37,615 bases of DNA from Deltaproteobacteria bacterium (GCA_017860575.1 JAGDMS010000006.1:1-37615), one strand, 5' to 3'. Positions 1 through 8,975 are shown, counted from the first letter of the stretch. Numbers and translations are program-made. Notes: generated from the letters alone by a model not told the origin.

Positions 1-323
1 CGCGACGCTCCCGTGCGTTGCATGTTGCGCGAAATTACGATGACCCGTGCCGGCCCTTGAGCGGGCGCGGTCACGTCCGGTCCAGTCGTTCCAGCGTCGG
101 AGTCTACGATCCGTGGCGTACTCTCCGGCCCCTGCAGCAGACGCGTGGAAGGGATGGACATATCGCGCGTCTCCGCCTTGACGTTCGGTGGCGGAGAGTC
201 GGCAAAGTGCACCACACCACGGTCGTCAGTCCACTTGTATGCAACTTGCGCCGTGACCGCGGAACAGCAAACCACGAAGAGGCTCCACCCAACAACGAAC
301 AACGGGGCTCGGCACTCAATCAT
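1..323 (-). CDS. DUF4124-like secreted protein, 3' end beyond the window edge
   Basis: Manual minus-strand translation from ATG at 323: MIECRAPLFVVGWSLFVVCCSAVTAQVAYKWTDDRGVVHFADSPPPNVKAETRDM..., open to position 1. Signal peptide followed by the YKWTDDRGVVHFADSPP motif typical of DUF4124. Not in the ORF track because no stop lies inside the window. Confidence 0.75.
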   Translation of the reverse strand, partial: MIECRAPLFVVGWSLFVVCCSAVTAQVAYKWTDDRGVVHFADSPPPNVKAETRDMSIPSTRLLQGPESTPRIVDSDAGTTGPDVTAPAQGPARVIVISRNMQRTGAS

Positions 324-359
324 AGTTGGTAAGGACCGTCACCTCCCGTTGGCAACGCC

Positions 360-809
360 TTAGTTCGCCACGGGCTTGCCCGTCGGATAGATCGTAACGG
401 TTTTGAAGTCCCCGGCGGGGTCCTGGAGCCTGAACGTGACAGTCGTGGGCGGATTCAGTAGCCCGCGCGCATCGTAGGTCACGGTGATTGGATTGTCGCT
501 CGCGATGGCGATGCCGGGACCGTAGGTGTCTAGGTTTTCGGTGTAGTAGGTCGTCGATCCACTCAAGTCGGTCACCTGAATTGACGCGGGTGGGGTAAAC
601 ACCATGCGTCGCGGCGTATTGCTGGCGATTGCCCCGCCACGGGTCCGGTAGAGCGCGCTTATCACCTCGCGCTGAGCGCTGACCAGGCTGGCTTTATTAC
701 GCAACGTGCTCACCGCCGGCACGGCAATGGTATAGAGCACTCCAACAATGCCGAGTGTGGCGACAACCTCGACCAGCGAAAAGCCGTGACTTGACCGAAG
801 GGGCTGCAT
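360..809 (-). CDS. Type IV pilus minor pilin, FimT/GspH-like
   Basis: Class III prepilin leader HG/FSLVEVVATLGIVGVLYTIAVPA; about 150 aa; in operon with other minor pilins. Confidence 0.85.
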   Translation of the reverse strand: MQPLRSSHGFSLVEVVATLGIVGVLYTIAVPAVSTLRNKASLVSAQREVISALYRTRGGAIASNTPRRMVFTPPASIQVTDLSGSTTYYTENLDTYGPGIAIASDNPITVTYDARGLLNPPTTVTFRLQDPAGDFKTVTIYPTGKPVAN

Positions 810-810
810 G

Positions 811-2109
811 CTAGCGAAACTGTTGGAAGGTGAGTAACTGCAGCGGCATGACCGCCGCGGCGTACCGGTTTAGGTTGGTGGTGCTGTACTGCATCAGCGA
901 GTTCCCGCCGCCATCGTCCTTGTACGATGGGATGCCCACGTATTCAGGATTCGTGGCCCAGGGTGTCTTGATGTTGGCCACCAGCGTGGTGCCGCGCATC
1001 CATCCCGGACCGTTGCCGGTGTGTTCGTAGCTTCCCGTACCGATGGCCAGCATCAAGCCGTCGTACTGAAACCCGCCGTTGAATTTCAGCGCGCCGGTCA
1101 CCAATATGATGCCCGCCCCGGTCCAGTTGTTGGGGAACGACGCATCACCATCGATCGCAATGATCTTCGGATTGCTGGTGCTGCCGCCGGTAAAGCCGGG
1201 GTCACTCAAGGAATGGAAATCGGCGGCTTCCGTGACGCTCTTGACGAGCTGTTTGAGGTACTTCACTCGAATCAAGCGTGGATCGCCGACGAGCAGCGGC
1301 ACATTGGCGCTCACCGGATCGTAGGGGTTGTCGGCAGTCGGCAGGAAGTTCTCCGTTGCGGTGCCCGTAAACGGAAGACAGCTCTGGTAGGAGGTGGGTC
1401 GCTTGTCGACGATAGCGGCATCAACGAGCGCTCGCGCAGCGTTCGTGGTGACGGCGACCGTCGGAAAGCATCCACTTCCACCGACGTCAACTCCGGTCAC
1501 CTGGCGCGCGTTGCTGCTGAAGGTGCCAAAATTTACGGACGGGCCGGGCAACACGAGCACGCCCGGCATGCTGCGTCCCGCCAGAAAGGCATCAAAGACC
1601 TTGAGCTGTTCCTGCACGGCGGCGAGCGCCCCGCCCGGCATGCTGGCAACCGACGTAATCATGATCCGGTTGTTTGTGTCGGTTTTCGATTTGACGCTGG
1701 CCGCTTGAGTGAGTGCGCCGGGTTCCGTGCGGTCATTCGTGAGGAAGACCTGGAAGGTGCCCGACGCGAAGCTCGTAGGAGCGATCAGTGGCTTGTTCGT
1801 GGTCGCGTTGGAAAGGCCGGTCGAGCCGTTCAAGGCGGAGTAAACGGTGGCATCGATGAGGTCGCCGTTGTTCGCCGCGTCCAGAAGTTTCTGATTGAGC
1901 GTTGCGCCCGCGCGGAGTTGGGCACGCAGGGTTTCGCGTGCATACTCAGCACCGGCTGCCGCGACCGACCGTGCGCCCTTACTGAGCCGATCCATACCGG
2001 ACACCCGCAGGCTCGCGACCGAGTTCTGTAATACCGCGAGTCCGAGAACGGTCAGCAGCACGAAGGCGAGCAGCGCAAAGACCAAGGCCGCGCCCTGCTG
2101 ATCCGTCAT
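811..2109 (-). CDS. PilX-like pilus assembly protein
   Basis: N-terminus MTDQQGAALVFALLAFVLLTVLGLAVLQNSVASLRVSGMDR typical of PilX_N; ATG at 2109 preceded by GAGG; the ORF-track start at 2166 overlaps the upstream gene. Confidence 0.75.
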   Translation of the reverse strand: MTDQQGAALVFALLAFVLLTVLGLAVLQNSVASLRVSGMDRLSKGARSVAAAGAEYARETLRAQLRAGATLNQKLLDAANNGDLIDATVYSALNGSTGLSNATTNKPLIAPTSFASGTFQVFLTNDRTEPGALTQAASVKSKTDTNNRIMITSVASMPGGALAAVQEQLKVFDAFLAGRSMPGVLVLPGPSVNFGTFSSNARQVTGVDVGGSGCFPTVAVTTNAARALVDAAIVDKRPTSYQSCLPFTGTATENFLPTADNPYDPVSANVPLLVGDPRLIRVKYLKQLVKSVTEAADFHSLSDPGFTGGSTSNPKIIAIDGDASFPNNWTGAGIILVTGALKFNGGFQYDGLMLAIGTGSYEHTGNGPGWMRGTTLVANIKTPWATNPEYVGIPSYKDDGGGNSLMQYSTTNLNRYAAAVMPLQLLTFQQFR

Positions 2110-2122
2110 CAATTGCCTCGGC

Positions 2123-2770
2123 TTACGAACAGGTGGGAAGGACATTGGCTTGCCTCGTTCCGACATCGCCCTTGAGGGTTCTGGTGACGACGCTTCCCTT
2201 GTAGGTGCCGGTGCCGGTCAATCGGGTTGAGATGTACGTCGTGGTGCCGGTGGTCAGCACCTCCTCCGCCGTCTGTTTGGTGATGACCGCAGTGCACGGA
2301 TCCACGCGATAAAAGGTGAGTGAGAATCCCGTCACCCCGGCTGCCACCGGCTGCGGGGTCGCCGGAGTCCATCCGCCCACACCGCTCCACGCCTCCTGCG
2401 TTCGCATCAACTTGCCATCGACTACCGCATAGCTGATGCGCTCGGAGACGTTGTCAGCGTTGACGTCGCCGACAAACACAATGCTATCCGCCTGCGTGTC
2501 GGCAACCAGCCCTTGAAAAACCGGCTGGGACACGCCGTCGGTGATATAGCCCGCCGCCCGCAGGTCATCTTGCAGGAGAACGATCGCGGTCGCGACATCG
2601 AGCTGAGCATCGACCATCCGAGACTGGTAGCCGACCGAGTTGAAGGTGCCGCTCACCAGCGCCGTGGTGGCGGCACCGACAACGGAGAACAGGACAACGC
2701 TCACCATTACCTCGCTGATGCTCATGCCACGCTGATTGTCGATGCGTCGGGGTATCATCGCGAGCGCCAT
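2123..2770 (-). CDS. PilW-like minor pilin
   Basis: QRG/MSISEVMVSVVLFSVVGAATTALVSGTFN prepilin helix; ATG at 2770 overlaps the upstream stop (ATG/TGA), so translational coupling is likely; the longer ORF start at 2911 is unlikely. Confidence 0.8.
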   Translation of the reverse strand: MALAMIPRRIDNQRGMSISEVMVSVVLFSVVGAATTALVSGTFNSVGYQSRMVDAQLDVATAIVLLQDDLRAAGYITDGVSQPVFQGLVADTQADSIVFVGDVNADNVSERISYAVVDGKLMRTQEAWSGVGGWTPATPQPVAAGVTGFSLTFYRVDPCTAVITKQTAEEVLTTGTTTYISTRLTGTGTYKGSVVTRTLKGDVGTRQANVLPTCS

Positions 2771-3243
2771 CAGAACCCGACAGCCCGGATCGTCGAAAAA
2801 ACGACCCGGTGCTGCAGGTTGTATTTGGTCCAGCTCACTCGGACGGCGATGGTCTTCGTGAACGGAAGCGGAGTGTTGTCCGATATCTTCCAGGTGCGAG
2901 TGTATCCGCACTTCTCACCGCTACAGGTGGTGCCGTCCGGCGCCAGCGGATTGGCATTGCTCAAGGTCGCGCTGGGCGCCACATAATCGGAGGTCGCAGC
3001 GAGACGGGGATCGCTATAGGGGATGGCGTTGACCTTATCTGCCAAGTCCATCGCCAGTGCCGAGGCCGCGAGGAATCCGTACGACCGGACACCGTTACGC
3101 ACGCCACTGCTTTGAACGTAGGCCAGGGGCATCAGAGCCAGGCTCAGCAGAGAGACAGCGATGAGCACCTCCAGCAACGAGAGGCCCGCCTGGCCGCTCA
3201 GCCGCTGGGAAGACGAGGCTGGCATCGGCGCCCGCACGAGCAC
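2770..3243 (-). CDS. PilV-like minor pilin
   Basis: QAG/LSLLEVLIAVSLLSLALMPLAYVQSSGVRNG prepilin motif. Confidence 0.85.
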   Translation of the reverse strand: MLVRAPMPASSSQRLSGQAGLSLLEVLIAVSLLSLALMPLAYVQSSGVRNGVRSYGFLAASALAMDLADKVNAIPYSDPRLAATSDYVAPSATLSNANPLAPDGTTCSGEKCGYTRTWKISDNTPLPFTKTIAVRVSWTKYNLQHRVVFSTIRAVGF

Positions 3244-3246
3244 ACC

Positions 3247-4254
3247 TTAGATGTCGCGGATAACGCTAGCGACCGCAGTGGGCGTGCCGCCGAGCGTCAC
3301 GCTGCCGGTGGGGCGCAGCGAGTTCGGCTTGAGTTGATAGAAGACCAAGCTGCCGCTGCCGTAGTTGGGAATGAGAAGCGAGTTGCCATGTGGTGTGACG
3401 TTGAGTTCGTACGGCGATGCCGTTGCACCCATGCTGATGGTACGATCCAGTGAGCCACTCTTTCGGAGGAAGGAGACGGTACCGTCGTCGGAATTTGTGA
3501 CATACACCGCATCGACCGTCGGGTCCGGATTCACGAGCACCGCCCAAGGTGCCGTCCCGACAGTGGTCGTGCCGGAGATTGTGCCGGTCGCCGTCGCTAC
3601 GACTGTTACCACACTGTTGTTGACGTTGCTGACGTATGCGATGCTGCCGTCAGGAGAAAGAGAGACATACCAGGGGAAGTCGCCGACCGGGATTTCTCCC
3701 GTCACCGTGAGCGAGGTCGCATCGATGACCGAGAGGGTCCCGGAGGCCCGGTTCGTCACATAGATTGGCGTGCCCCCCGGGGCAACGGCAATGTGCCCGG
3801 GGAAGCTGCCTACCGCAACCGTCGCGCGGACGCTCCGACTGGCCGTGTCAACCACGGAGACGCTGTTGGAAAACGTGTTGGCGACGTACAGGGTGGCGCC
3901 GTCCGGGCTCAGCGCGATACCCTCGGGCGCCCCGCCTACCGGAATATTGGCAACCGTCGCATTCAAACTCGTCGCGATCACCGAGATCGAATTCGATCCC
4001 CGATTGCTGACATAGAGGGTTGTCGAATCAGGCGACGCTTCAATGTCCACAGGCGTGTTTCCCACCGGAATCGCCGTTAGAATATTGATAGTGTCGATAT
4101 CAACGACCTGGACCACGTTGGTCGTTGTGTTGGTCACATAGGCAACGGTTCGAAGGGTGGCGTGAGCGGCTCCAAGTGGAGCGATGCCCATGGCAAGACC
4201 CACCATCATGAGTGTCCACCGAGATGCATCCCGCTTGGAAGGCGACGTATTCAT
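3247..4254 (-). CDS. YVTN-family beta-propeller secreted protein
   Basis: Repeated AYVTN...VVDIDT..., LYVSNRGSNSISVI..., LYVANTFSNSVSVVDTASR...; signal peptide; GGAGAGGAG ribosome-binding site ahead of ATG at 4254 (MNTSPSKRD). Confidence 0.9.
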   Translation of the reverse strand: MNTSPSKRDASRWTLMMVGLAMGIAPLGAAHATLRTVAYVTNTTTNVVQVVDIDTINILTAIPVGNTPVDIEASPDSTTLYVSNRGSNSISVIATSLNATVANIPVGGAPEGIALSPDGATLYVANTFSNSVSVVDTASRSVRATVAVGSFPGHIAVAPGGTPIYVTNRASGTLSVIDATSLTVTGEIPVGDFPWYVSLSPDGSIAYVSNVNNSVVTVVATATGTISGTTTVGTAPWAVLVNPDPTVDAVYVTNSDDGTVSFLRKSGSLDRTISMGATASPYELNVTPHGNSLLIPNYGSGSLVFYQLKPNSLRPTGSVTLGGTPTAVASVIRDI

Positions 4255-4383
4255 TGTAGGCTCCTCTCCCTTCGGCACTGCCCACCTTCGACAAAAGCAA
4301 TCGACATGCCGCTATCTCAGGGCGTACGAAGGTGTGATGGCGGCAGCCGTCAAACTTGCACCCCTGATGAATCGTCGCCGGAG

Positions 4384-4551
4384 CGACAAGACTATGACGC
4401 TTTTGCTGGATCGACGATGCGCCGACGCTTTTCTCTGAACAACGACAATGTGACGCTTTCTGCGGAGCGACAATACTCTACCGCTCTAGCCTGCCCGACA
4501 ATACACTGCCTCCATTATCTGAGTGACGATACGATGACGCAGCTATGCGGT
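4384..4551. repeat. Degenerate ~28-bp direct repeat array, about 6 copies
   Basis: Copies begin at 4384, 4412, 4443, 4468, 4496 and 4524 (spacing 28, 31, 25, 28, 28). Loose consensus CGACAATNNNNTGACGCTTTTNCTG; the second box lies at +12 in five of six copies. Confidence 0.65.
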
Positions 4552-5025
4552 TTGCCTGGCAATTCGGCTGGGCAGTTGGTGGATTCAATCGGGTTTTCTC
4601 TTGCGACAACACGAAGCGACGCCGCGGCCAAGCACTGATCCAAGGCAACCCGCTTCCGAGAGTTCCGACGAACAGCCGTGGACGCGCCGTCGGCGTCGCG
4701 GGCTCACGGCATAGGCACGCCGTGTGAGCGCCTCGTGCAAGCGCCGTTCAACATCGTCGCTCGGGTTGACGAATACGTCGCGTAGCTGGTGTCACCAGCG
4801 TACCCCTTCGCGCCGCAGGGGATTGGTGTCACGACGCATCCCCGCCTGCGCCGAGGTTGGTGTGGTACAAGACACGCTACGCTGTCGCCAAGATGCGTAT
4901 GACGTTCCAGGTTGCGGGCGCGCCCATCACGGTGTCCGACAAGACCGGAACCGTCCAGGGTGGCATGAACTTCTCGGAAGACGCTGCCATCCAGAGCCCT
5001 GCCCCTGCTGAACCGGAGGTCGACG

Positions 5026-6585
5026 CTATCCTCCGCGTCGTGTGCGCGTCGGCGTTGGAGTTCGGGTCGGCGTTCTCGTCGGGGTTAGTGTCCGGGTCGG
5101 CGTTGGGTTACCCGTCGGCGTTGCCGTAGACGTAGGTGCCGGGGTCGGCGGAAAGGTGGACGTCGGCGTCGTCGTCGCAGTAGGTGTCCGCGTAGGCGTT
5201 GGGGTGGCTGACGCCGGTGCCGTAGGTGTGGGTGAAGGGGTCGGCGAAGGTGCGGACGTCGGCGTCGTGGTCGCCGTTGGTGTCCGGGTCGGTGTTGGGG
5301 TGTTCGTCGGAACCGACGTGGGGGTCAAGGTCGGAGTAACGGTTGCCGTCCTCGTTGGTGTTGACGTCACGGTCGGGGTACGTGTCCTCGTAGGTGTTGC
5401 CGTTATCGTCGGTGTCGGCGTCGGTGGATTCGGGCAACACACGAACCCTGCGCTCCATGCGGGAAGGGTTGTCCCGAACAACGTGCCGGTGTGCCCGTTC
5501 CCGCTCGCGTCCGCCGCCGTGGCACCACTCCCATCGTCCAGTTTCCAGTGGGCGAGCAGACCCCCGGCCGTATCGTCGCACTGCCCCGACCCGCCGCTGA
5601 AAATGGCTGCGACCTGGCTAGCGCTCAGTCCAATCGCGTAGACCCGTACGTCGTCCAGCGTCCCGGTCAGCCACGCGGGATCGCCCGGCGCCCACCCCAG
5701 CGTGACGTCCGTCGTGCTGCGGTAAATGAGCGCTCCCGCAGGCCACGTTACGGCACTGCCATCGGCGACACCGTCGATGTAGACTTGCAGCGTGCTCCCG
5801 TCCAAGGTGCCTGCAACGTGGTGCCATTGCCCCGCCATCAGTGGGAGGCCGCTTGATGCGGTGTGGACGCCAAAGGCGTTGTCATTCACCGTAAAGGCAT
5901 AACCGTTCGCTGAGACGGACAATTCCCACGCGGTGCGGTTGATCCCGCCGCTCTGCCCCGCAATGAAGTAGTGACCGGTCGTCGGCACATAGACCCACGC
6001 CGCCACGGACATCGTATTACCGGTGAACCACCACAGCCCGGTATCGACATACTGACGCTGCGAAGCCGTGAAAGTCAGGCCCACTTGCGTTCCGTTGGCG
6101 CACGCCGGCGCTGCAGGCGGCGTGCGCGTGGGCGTGAGCGCCGGTGTCACGGTCCGTGTGGGCGTACTGGGTCGCGTGGCCGTCGGCAGCAATGTGGCGG
6201 TCGTGCTGCTCGTTGGTGGCGGCGGGGGCAAAGTCGGTGTGACAAGTGGTGAGGCTGTGGGCGTTGTCGTTGCTGCCGCAGTTGGCGTCAATGCCACGTA
6301 GCAACCTTGGAGGGCCCAATTTACCATCGTCAGGATCTCATCCACGGTCACTTGGTCGTCATCATTGATGTCTCCCGGACACGCTTGCGCTAGCGCACCA
6401 TTGCTGACGGGACAGCCCTGCAGAGCGACATTCACAACTGTGAGGATTTCGTCCACGGTGACTCGCTGGTCGCCGTTGATATCACCCGGGCACACTTGCG
6501 CGACCGCATTATCGGCGACGAAGACTGCCGATGCTGCCTGCAACACTAGTGTCAGCAGCATTGCCGCTACGGGTTGCTTGTTCAT
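5026..6585 (-). CDS. Secreted protein: two dockerin-like EF-hand repeats, Thr/Pro-rich linkers and a LamG-like domain
   Basis: [28 protein letters not shown] and [28 protein letters not shown]; concanavalin/LamG-like region ([20 protein letters not shown]...[19 protein letters not shown]...[20 protein letters not shown]); TPTRTPT tail; ATG at 6585 preceded by GGAGGGAT. Confidence 0.85.
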   Translation of the reverse strand: MNKQPVAAMLLTLVLQAASAVFVADNAVAQVCPGDINGDQRVTVDEILTVVNVALQGCPVSNGALAQACPGDINDDDQVTVDEILTMVNWALQGCYVALTPTAAATTTPTASPLVTPTLPPPPPTSSTTATLLPTATRPSTPTRTVTPALTPTRTPPAAPACANGTQVGLTFTASQRQYVDTGLWWFTGNTMSVAAWVYVPTTGHYFIAGQSGGINRTAWELSVSANGYAFTVNDNAFGVHTASSGLPLMAGQWHHVAGTLDGSTLQVYIDGVADGSAVTWPAGALIYRSTTDVTLGWAPGDPAWLTGTLDDVRVYAIGLSASQVAAIFSGGSGQCDDTAGGLLAHWKLDDGSGATAADASGNGHTGTLFGTTLPAWSAGFVCCPNPPTPTPTITATPTRTRTPTVTSTPTRTATVTPTLTPTSVPTNTPTPTRTPTATTTPTSAPSPTPSPTPTAPASATPTPTRTPTATTTPTSTFPPTPAPTSTATPTGNPTPTRTLTPTRTPTRTPTPTRTRRGG

Positions 6586-6588
6586 GCA

Positions 6589-6618
6589 ATCCCTCCGTTG
6601 CCCCACCAAAGGAGGGAT
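6589..6618 (-). promoter_or_regulatory. Hairpin sequestering the Shine-Dalgarno of the dockerin/LamG gene
   Basis: ATCCCTCC-N14-GGAGGGAT perfect 8-bp inverted repeat; on the minus strand the 3' arm is the SD (GGAGGGATTGCATG). Confidence 0.55.
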
Positions 6619-6712
6619 ATCCGTAGGGTGGATCGTAAACGGGTTCGCGTTGTCACACCAGGGACGCAGGAAGATACTGCGCCTTCAACTCGCACATATC
6701 TACTTGGAGGAG

Positions 6713-7099
6713 CTAGTTGGCCCTTAAACCCACCGCGAGGCTTGTTTCCCTCGGCAAGCGTTGCGGTAGCGGAGAACTGTGCCCGCGCTGTCGAACCGGG
6801 GTAGCGTCCCCATTGGACCGGTCTTCGTCTGTCTCCAGCGCACAGCGAAGGCAATACGCCGCGGCGTCATTACTCGTTTCGTAGCAGACGGTCGTGCTGG
6901 CACGCCCGCAACGGGTACAACCGTAGCAATCTACGGTCCGTTCCGCCATCCACCGTTGATCGGCACGCAGAATTTCTACGTTTGGTTTTGAATGCAGGAG
7001 GTGGGCAACGTAATCCACGAGGTCCTGTCGGTCCGCCGGCCCATCGTTCGGTAGGAAAATCCCGCCGCCAACAAATGAGAGATGCACAACATCCGTCAT
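6713..7099 (-). CDS. Small cysteine-rich (zinc-binding-like) hypothetical protein
   Basis: CYGCTRCGRAS...VCYET...YCLRCAL cysteine pattern; GGAGAGGA ribosome-binding site ahead of ATG at 7099. Confidence 0.55.
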   Translation of the reverse strand: MTDVVHLSFVGGGIFLPNDGPADRQDLVDYVAHLLHSKPNVEILRADQRWMAERTVDCYGCTRCGRASTTVCYETSNDAAAYCLRCALETDEDRSNGDATPVRQRGHSSPLPQRLPRETSLAVGLRAN

Positions 7100-7326
7100 G
7101 TCAAAATTCCTCTCCGCCTACCTGTCGCTGCTGGGCTCTGGCACGCGGTCGCCGAAGCGCGCGAACCTGCAAAGGTAGCGCCCATGACTAGACGGTCGGG
7201 AACTAACCGTCAATATAGGGTTTTCCCTAGTGAAGCCTTCTCCTGTGAAAAATCCCGCTGCGCCCTAATCATCCGCCAGAACACGACGCCAACGGTCGCT
7301 CACGCGGAAGCACAAGGAGTTAGCGC

Positions 7327-7534
7327 ATGGGAAAGCTCCCATTCGTGAGCGGGGCAAGCGCGATCCTGCTCGCACTCATCGGTTCTCTCGCTGTCGCAGG
7401 TGCCGGTGGTACGTGCCCTCAGCTCGGTGACGCGCGTTACAGCGCTCGGTTTGTGGTTCAGGGGAGCAGCCCCCCACCGGTGCTAACCGGTCTCGTGCAG
7501 CCGGGTCAGAACTGCGGCAAACGCCGTCGTCCCC
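7327..7534 (+). pseudogene. Possible truncated secreted-protein gene (signal-peptide fragment)
   Basis: AAGGAG ribosome-binding site; MGKLPFVSGASAILLALIGSLAVAGAGGTCPQLG signal peptide; the frame then reads antisense through the convergent dockerin gene and loses protein-like composition. Confidence 0.4.
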
Positions 7535-8764
7535 TTATGGGCCGATGGTCTCGCTCACACCCGCCGGAGCCGGCGTCGGCACTCGTAGCACGATGCTCTT
7601 CGGGTCGCCCAGGTTGCCGGCAAGATCCCGCACCCGGACCGTCAGTAGCGTGTCCCCCGCATCCAGGGCCAACTCCGACCCGATCGGCTCGGGGGAGATG
7701 TATTGCCGCAAGCTGGCAGGCGGATTCACAAACCGCGGAATTTGCGGCGTCGGCTCCGTGATCGCCTCGTCCGAGGAGAGCTTGACCACGAACCGACAGC
7801 CGAAGTCATTCAGCGCATCGGTGATGTATTGCTGGTTCGTGGTGGAGGCATTGATCGGGGGTACACCGCCGGGGGTAATCGTGGGCGTCGGCCCAGGCCC
7901 GACTGGCGCCGCATCACACACCAGCAGGCTGCCGTCGCCCAGTTTCCGGTCCGCCTGGATCTGCAGATCAGGCCGGCCCGTAGGATCGGAATTGATGGTC
8001 ATGGTCCCCGGCAGCGAACCGGACGAGCCCGATCCCGCCTCGACCACGATATAGAAACCGCGGCCATTGGCATTCGGGGGTTTCGTGAAAATGGGGTTGC
8101 CCTCCACGTCCGCACCAACGGTCGGCAGGGGGCCCCTATCCTGCCCCGCAAGACCGAAGTACGTGATCAGCGGACCCATCGACACCGGCGATGTCGGCTT
8201 CGGAGTGACGGTTGGCGTGGAAGTCGAGCCGGCCGTGGGACTGCTGGTGTGCGTCGGGGTTCCGGTCGGTATGCCGCTCGGCGTCGATGTCGGGCTGGCC
8301 GTGGGGGCTCCGGTCGGCGTCGACGTTGCCGCAGGGGTCGGGCTTGGCGTCGCCGGCAGCGCTTCGCACCCATTCAACGCGCTGTTGACGGCGGTGATAA
8401 TCTCATCGATGGTTATCTGGCTGTCGTGGCTCACGTCGCCCGGCGGGCAGCTGACAACGTCGACCTCAGCCAGGGCGATACTGGTCAGCAACAAAATCTC
8501 GTCAACAGTCACCGCACCATCGCTATTGCAGTCGCCGCTACAAGGTATTGGAGCCGCAACAACGCGACTGCTTGCAACGCGCGCGTCAACTTGGGAAGCC
8601 ATCGCCGACCCACCGCAGCACACGAAAAAAGCGAGCGAACCTGCAACAGCAGCCACTGGGCGACGCATGAACTGCCAGGTCGCGCACCAATGGACCCCCT
8701 GTAGCCCCGTCACCAACCAGCGCCGCAGCGTAAACGGCTCAACCTGGCTCATGGCCATCTTCAT
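7535..8764 (-). CDS. Secreted dockerin-like EF-hand protein with Thr/Pro-rich linker and C-terminal domain of unknown type
   Basis: CSGDCNSDGAVTVDEILLLTSIALAEVDVVSCPPGDVSHDSQITIDEIITAVNSALNGC; TPTG linker; signal-like segment AVAGSLAFFVCCGGSAMA; ATG at 8764 preceded by GGGAG. Confidence 0.75.
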   Translation of the reverse strand: MKMAMSQVEPFTLRRWLVTGLQGVHWCATWQFMRRPVAAVAGSLAFFVCCGGSAMASQVDARVASSRVVAAPIPCSGDCNSDGAVTVDEILLLTSIALAEVDVVSCPPGDVSHDSQITIDEIITAVNSALNGCEALPATPSPTPAATSTPTGAPTASPTSTPSGIPTGTPTHTSSPTAGSTSTPTVTPKPTSPVSMGPLITYFGLAGQDRGPLPTVGADVEGNPIFTKPPNANGRGFYIVVEAGSGSSGSLPGTMTINSDPTGRPDLQIQADRKLGDGSLLVCDAAPVGPGPTPTITPGGVPPINASTTNQQYITDALNDFGCRFVVKLSSDEAITEPTPQIPRFVNPPASLRQYISPEPIGSELALDAGDTLLTVRVRDLAGNLGDPKSIVLRVPTPAPAGVSETIGP

Positions 8765-8924
8765 CGCCAACTCCCGAGACACTTTCTGTACCTGAAGCGG
8801 CTGGATCGCGGAAGACCTTTTGCGCAGGAATGTAAAGTTCCCGCCCACCGCCGCTTTCCAGTGCGATCCGCACGGCGATCTCTGTCGCGCGAGCCGCCCG
8901 ACGGTGCCGGAGGAATAGCACGCC

Positions 8925-8975
8925 AAAAAAAGGAAAGCGCAGGGGAAAAACTCAACTTCCACACCCTGCGCTTTC
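8925..8975 (-). terminator. Rho-independent terminator (minus strand)
   Basis: Perfect 12-bp inverted repeat GAAAGCGCAGGG (8933-8944) / CCCTGCGCTTTC (8964-8975); on the minus strand the stem is followed by CTTTTTTT. Confidence 0.75.

Noticed and set aside
1021-2031. 336-aa plus-strand ORF
   Set aside because: Antisense to the PilX-like gene; no recognisable domain.
4384-4551. CRISPR array
   Set aside because: Repeats are degenerate and unit length (~28 bp) includes repeat plus spacer; no identical repeats, no cas genes.
4640-5025. Possible small gene or mobile-element remnant (e.g. [42 protein letters not shown])
   Set aside because: Short protein-like stretch without a ribosome-binding site, domain or terminal repeats; not enough support to call.
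5042-5641. Long plus-strand ORF of VGVGVRVGV repeats and GTCGGN-rich DNA repeats
   Set aside because: Antisense image of the Thr/Pro-rich (TPTRTPT) coding repeats and LamG region of the minus-strand dockerin gene; explained by low-complexity coding DNA.
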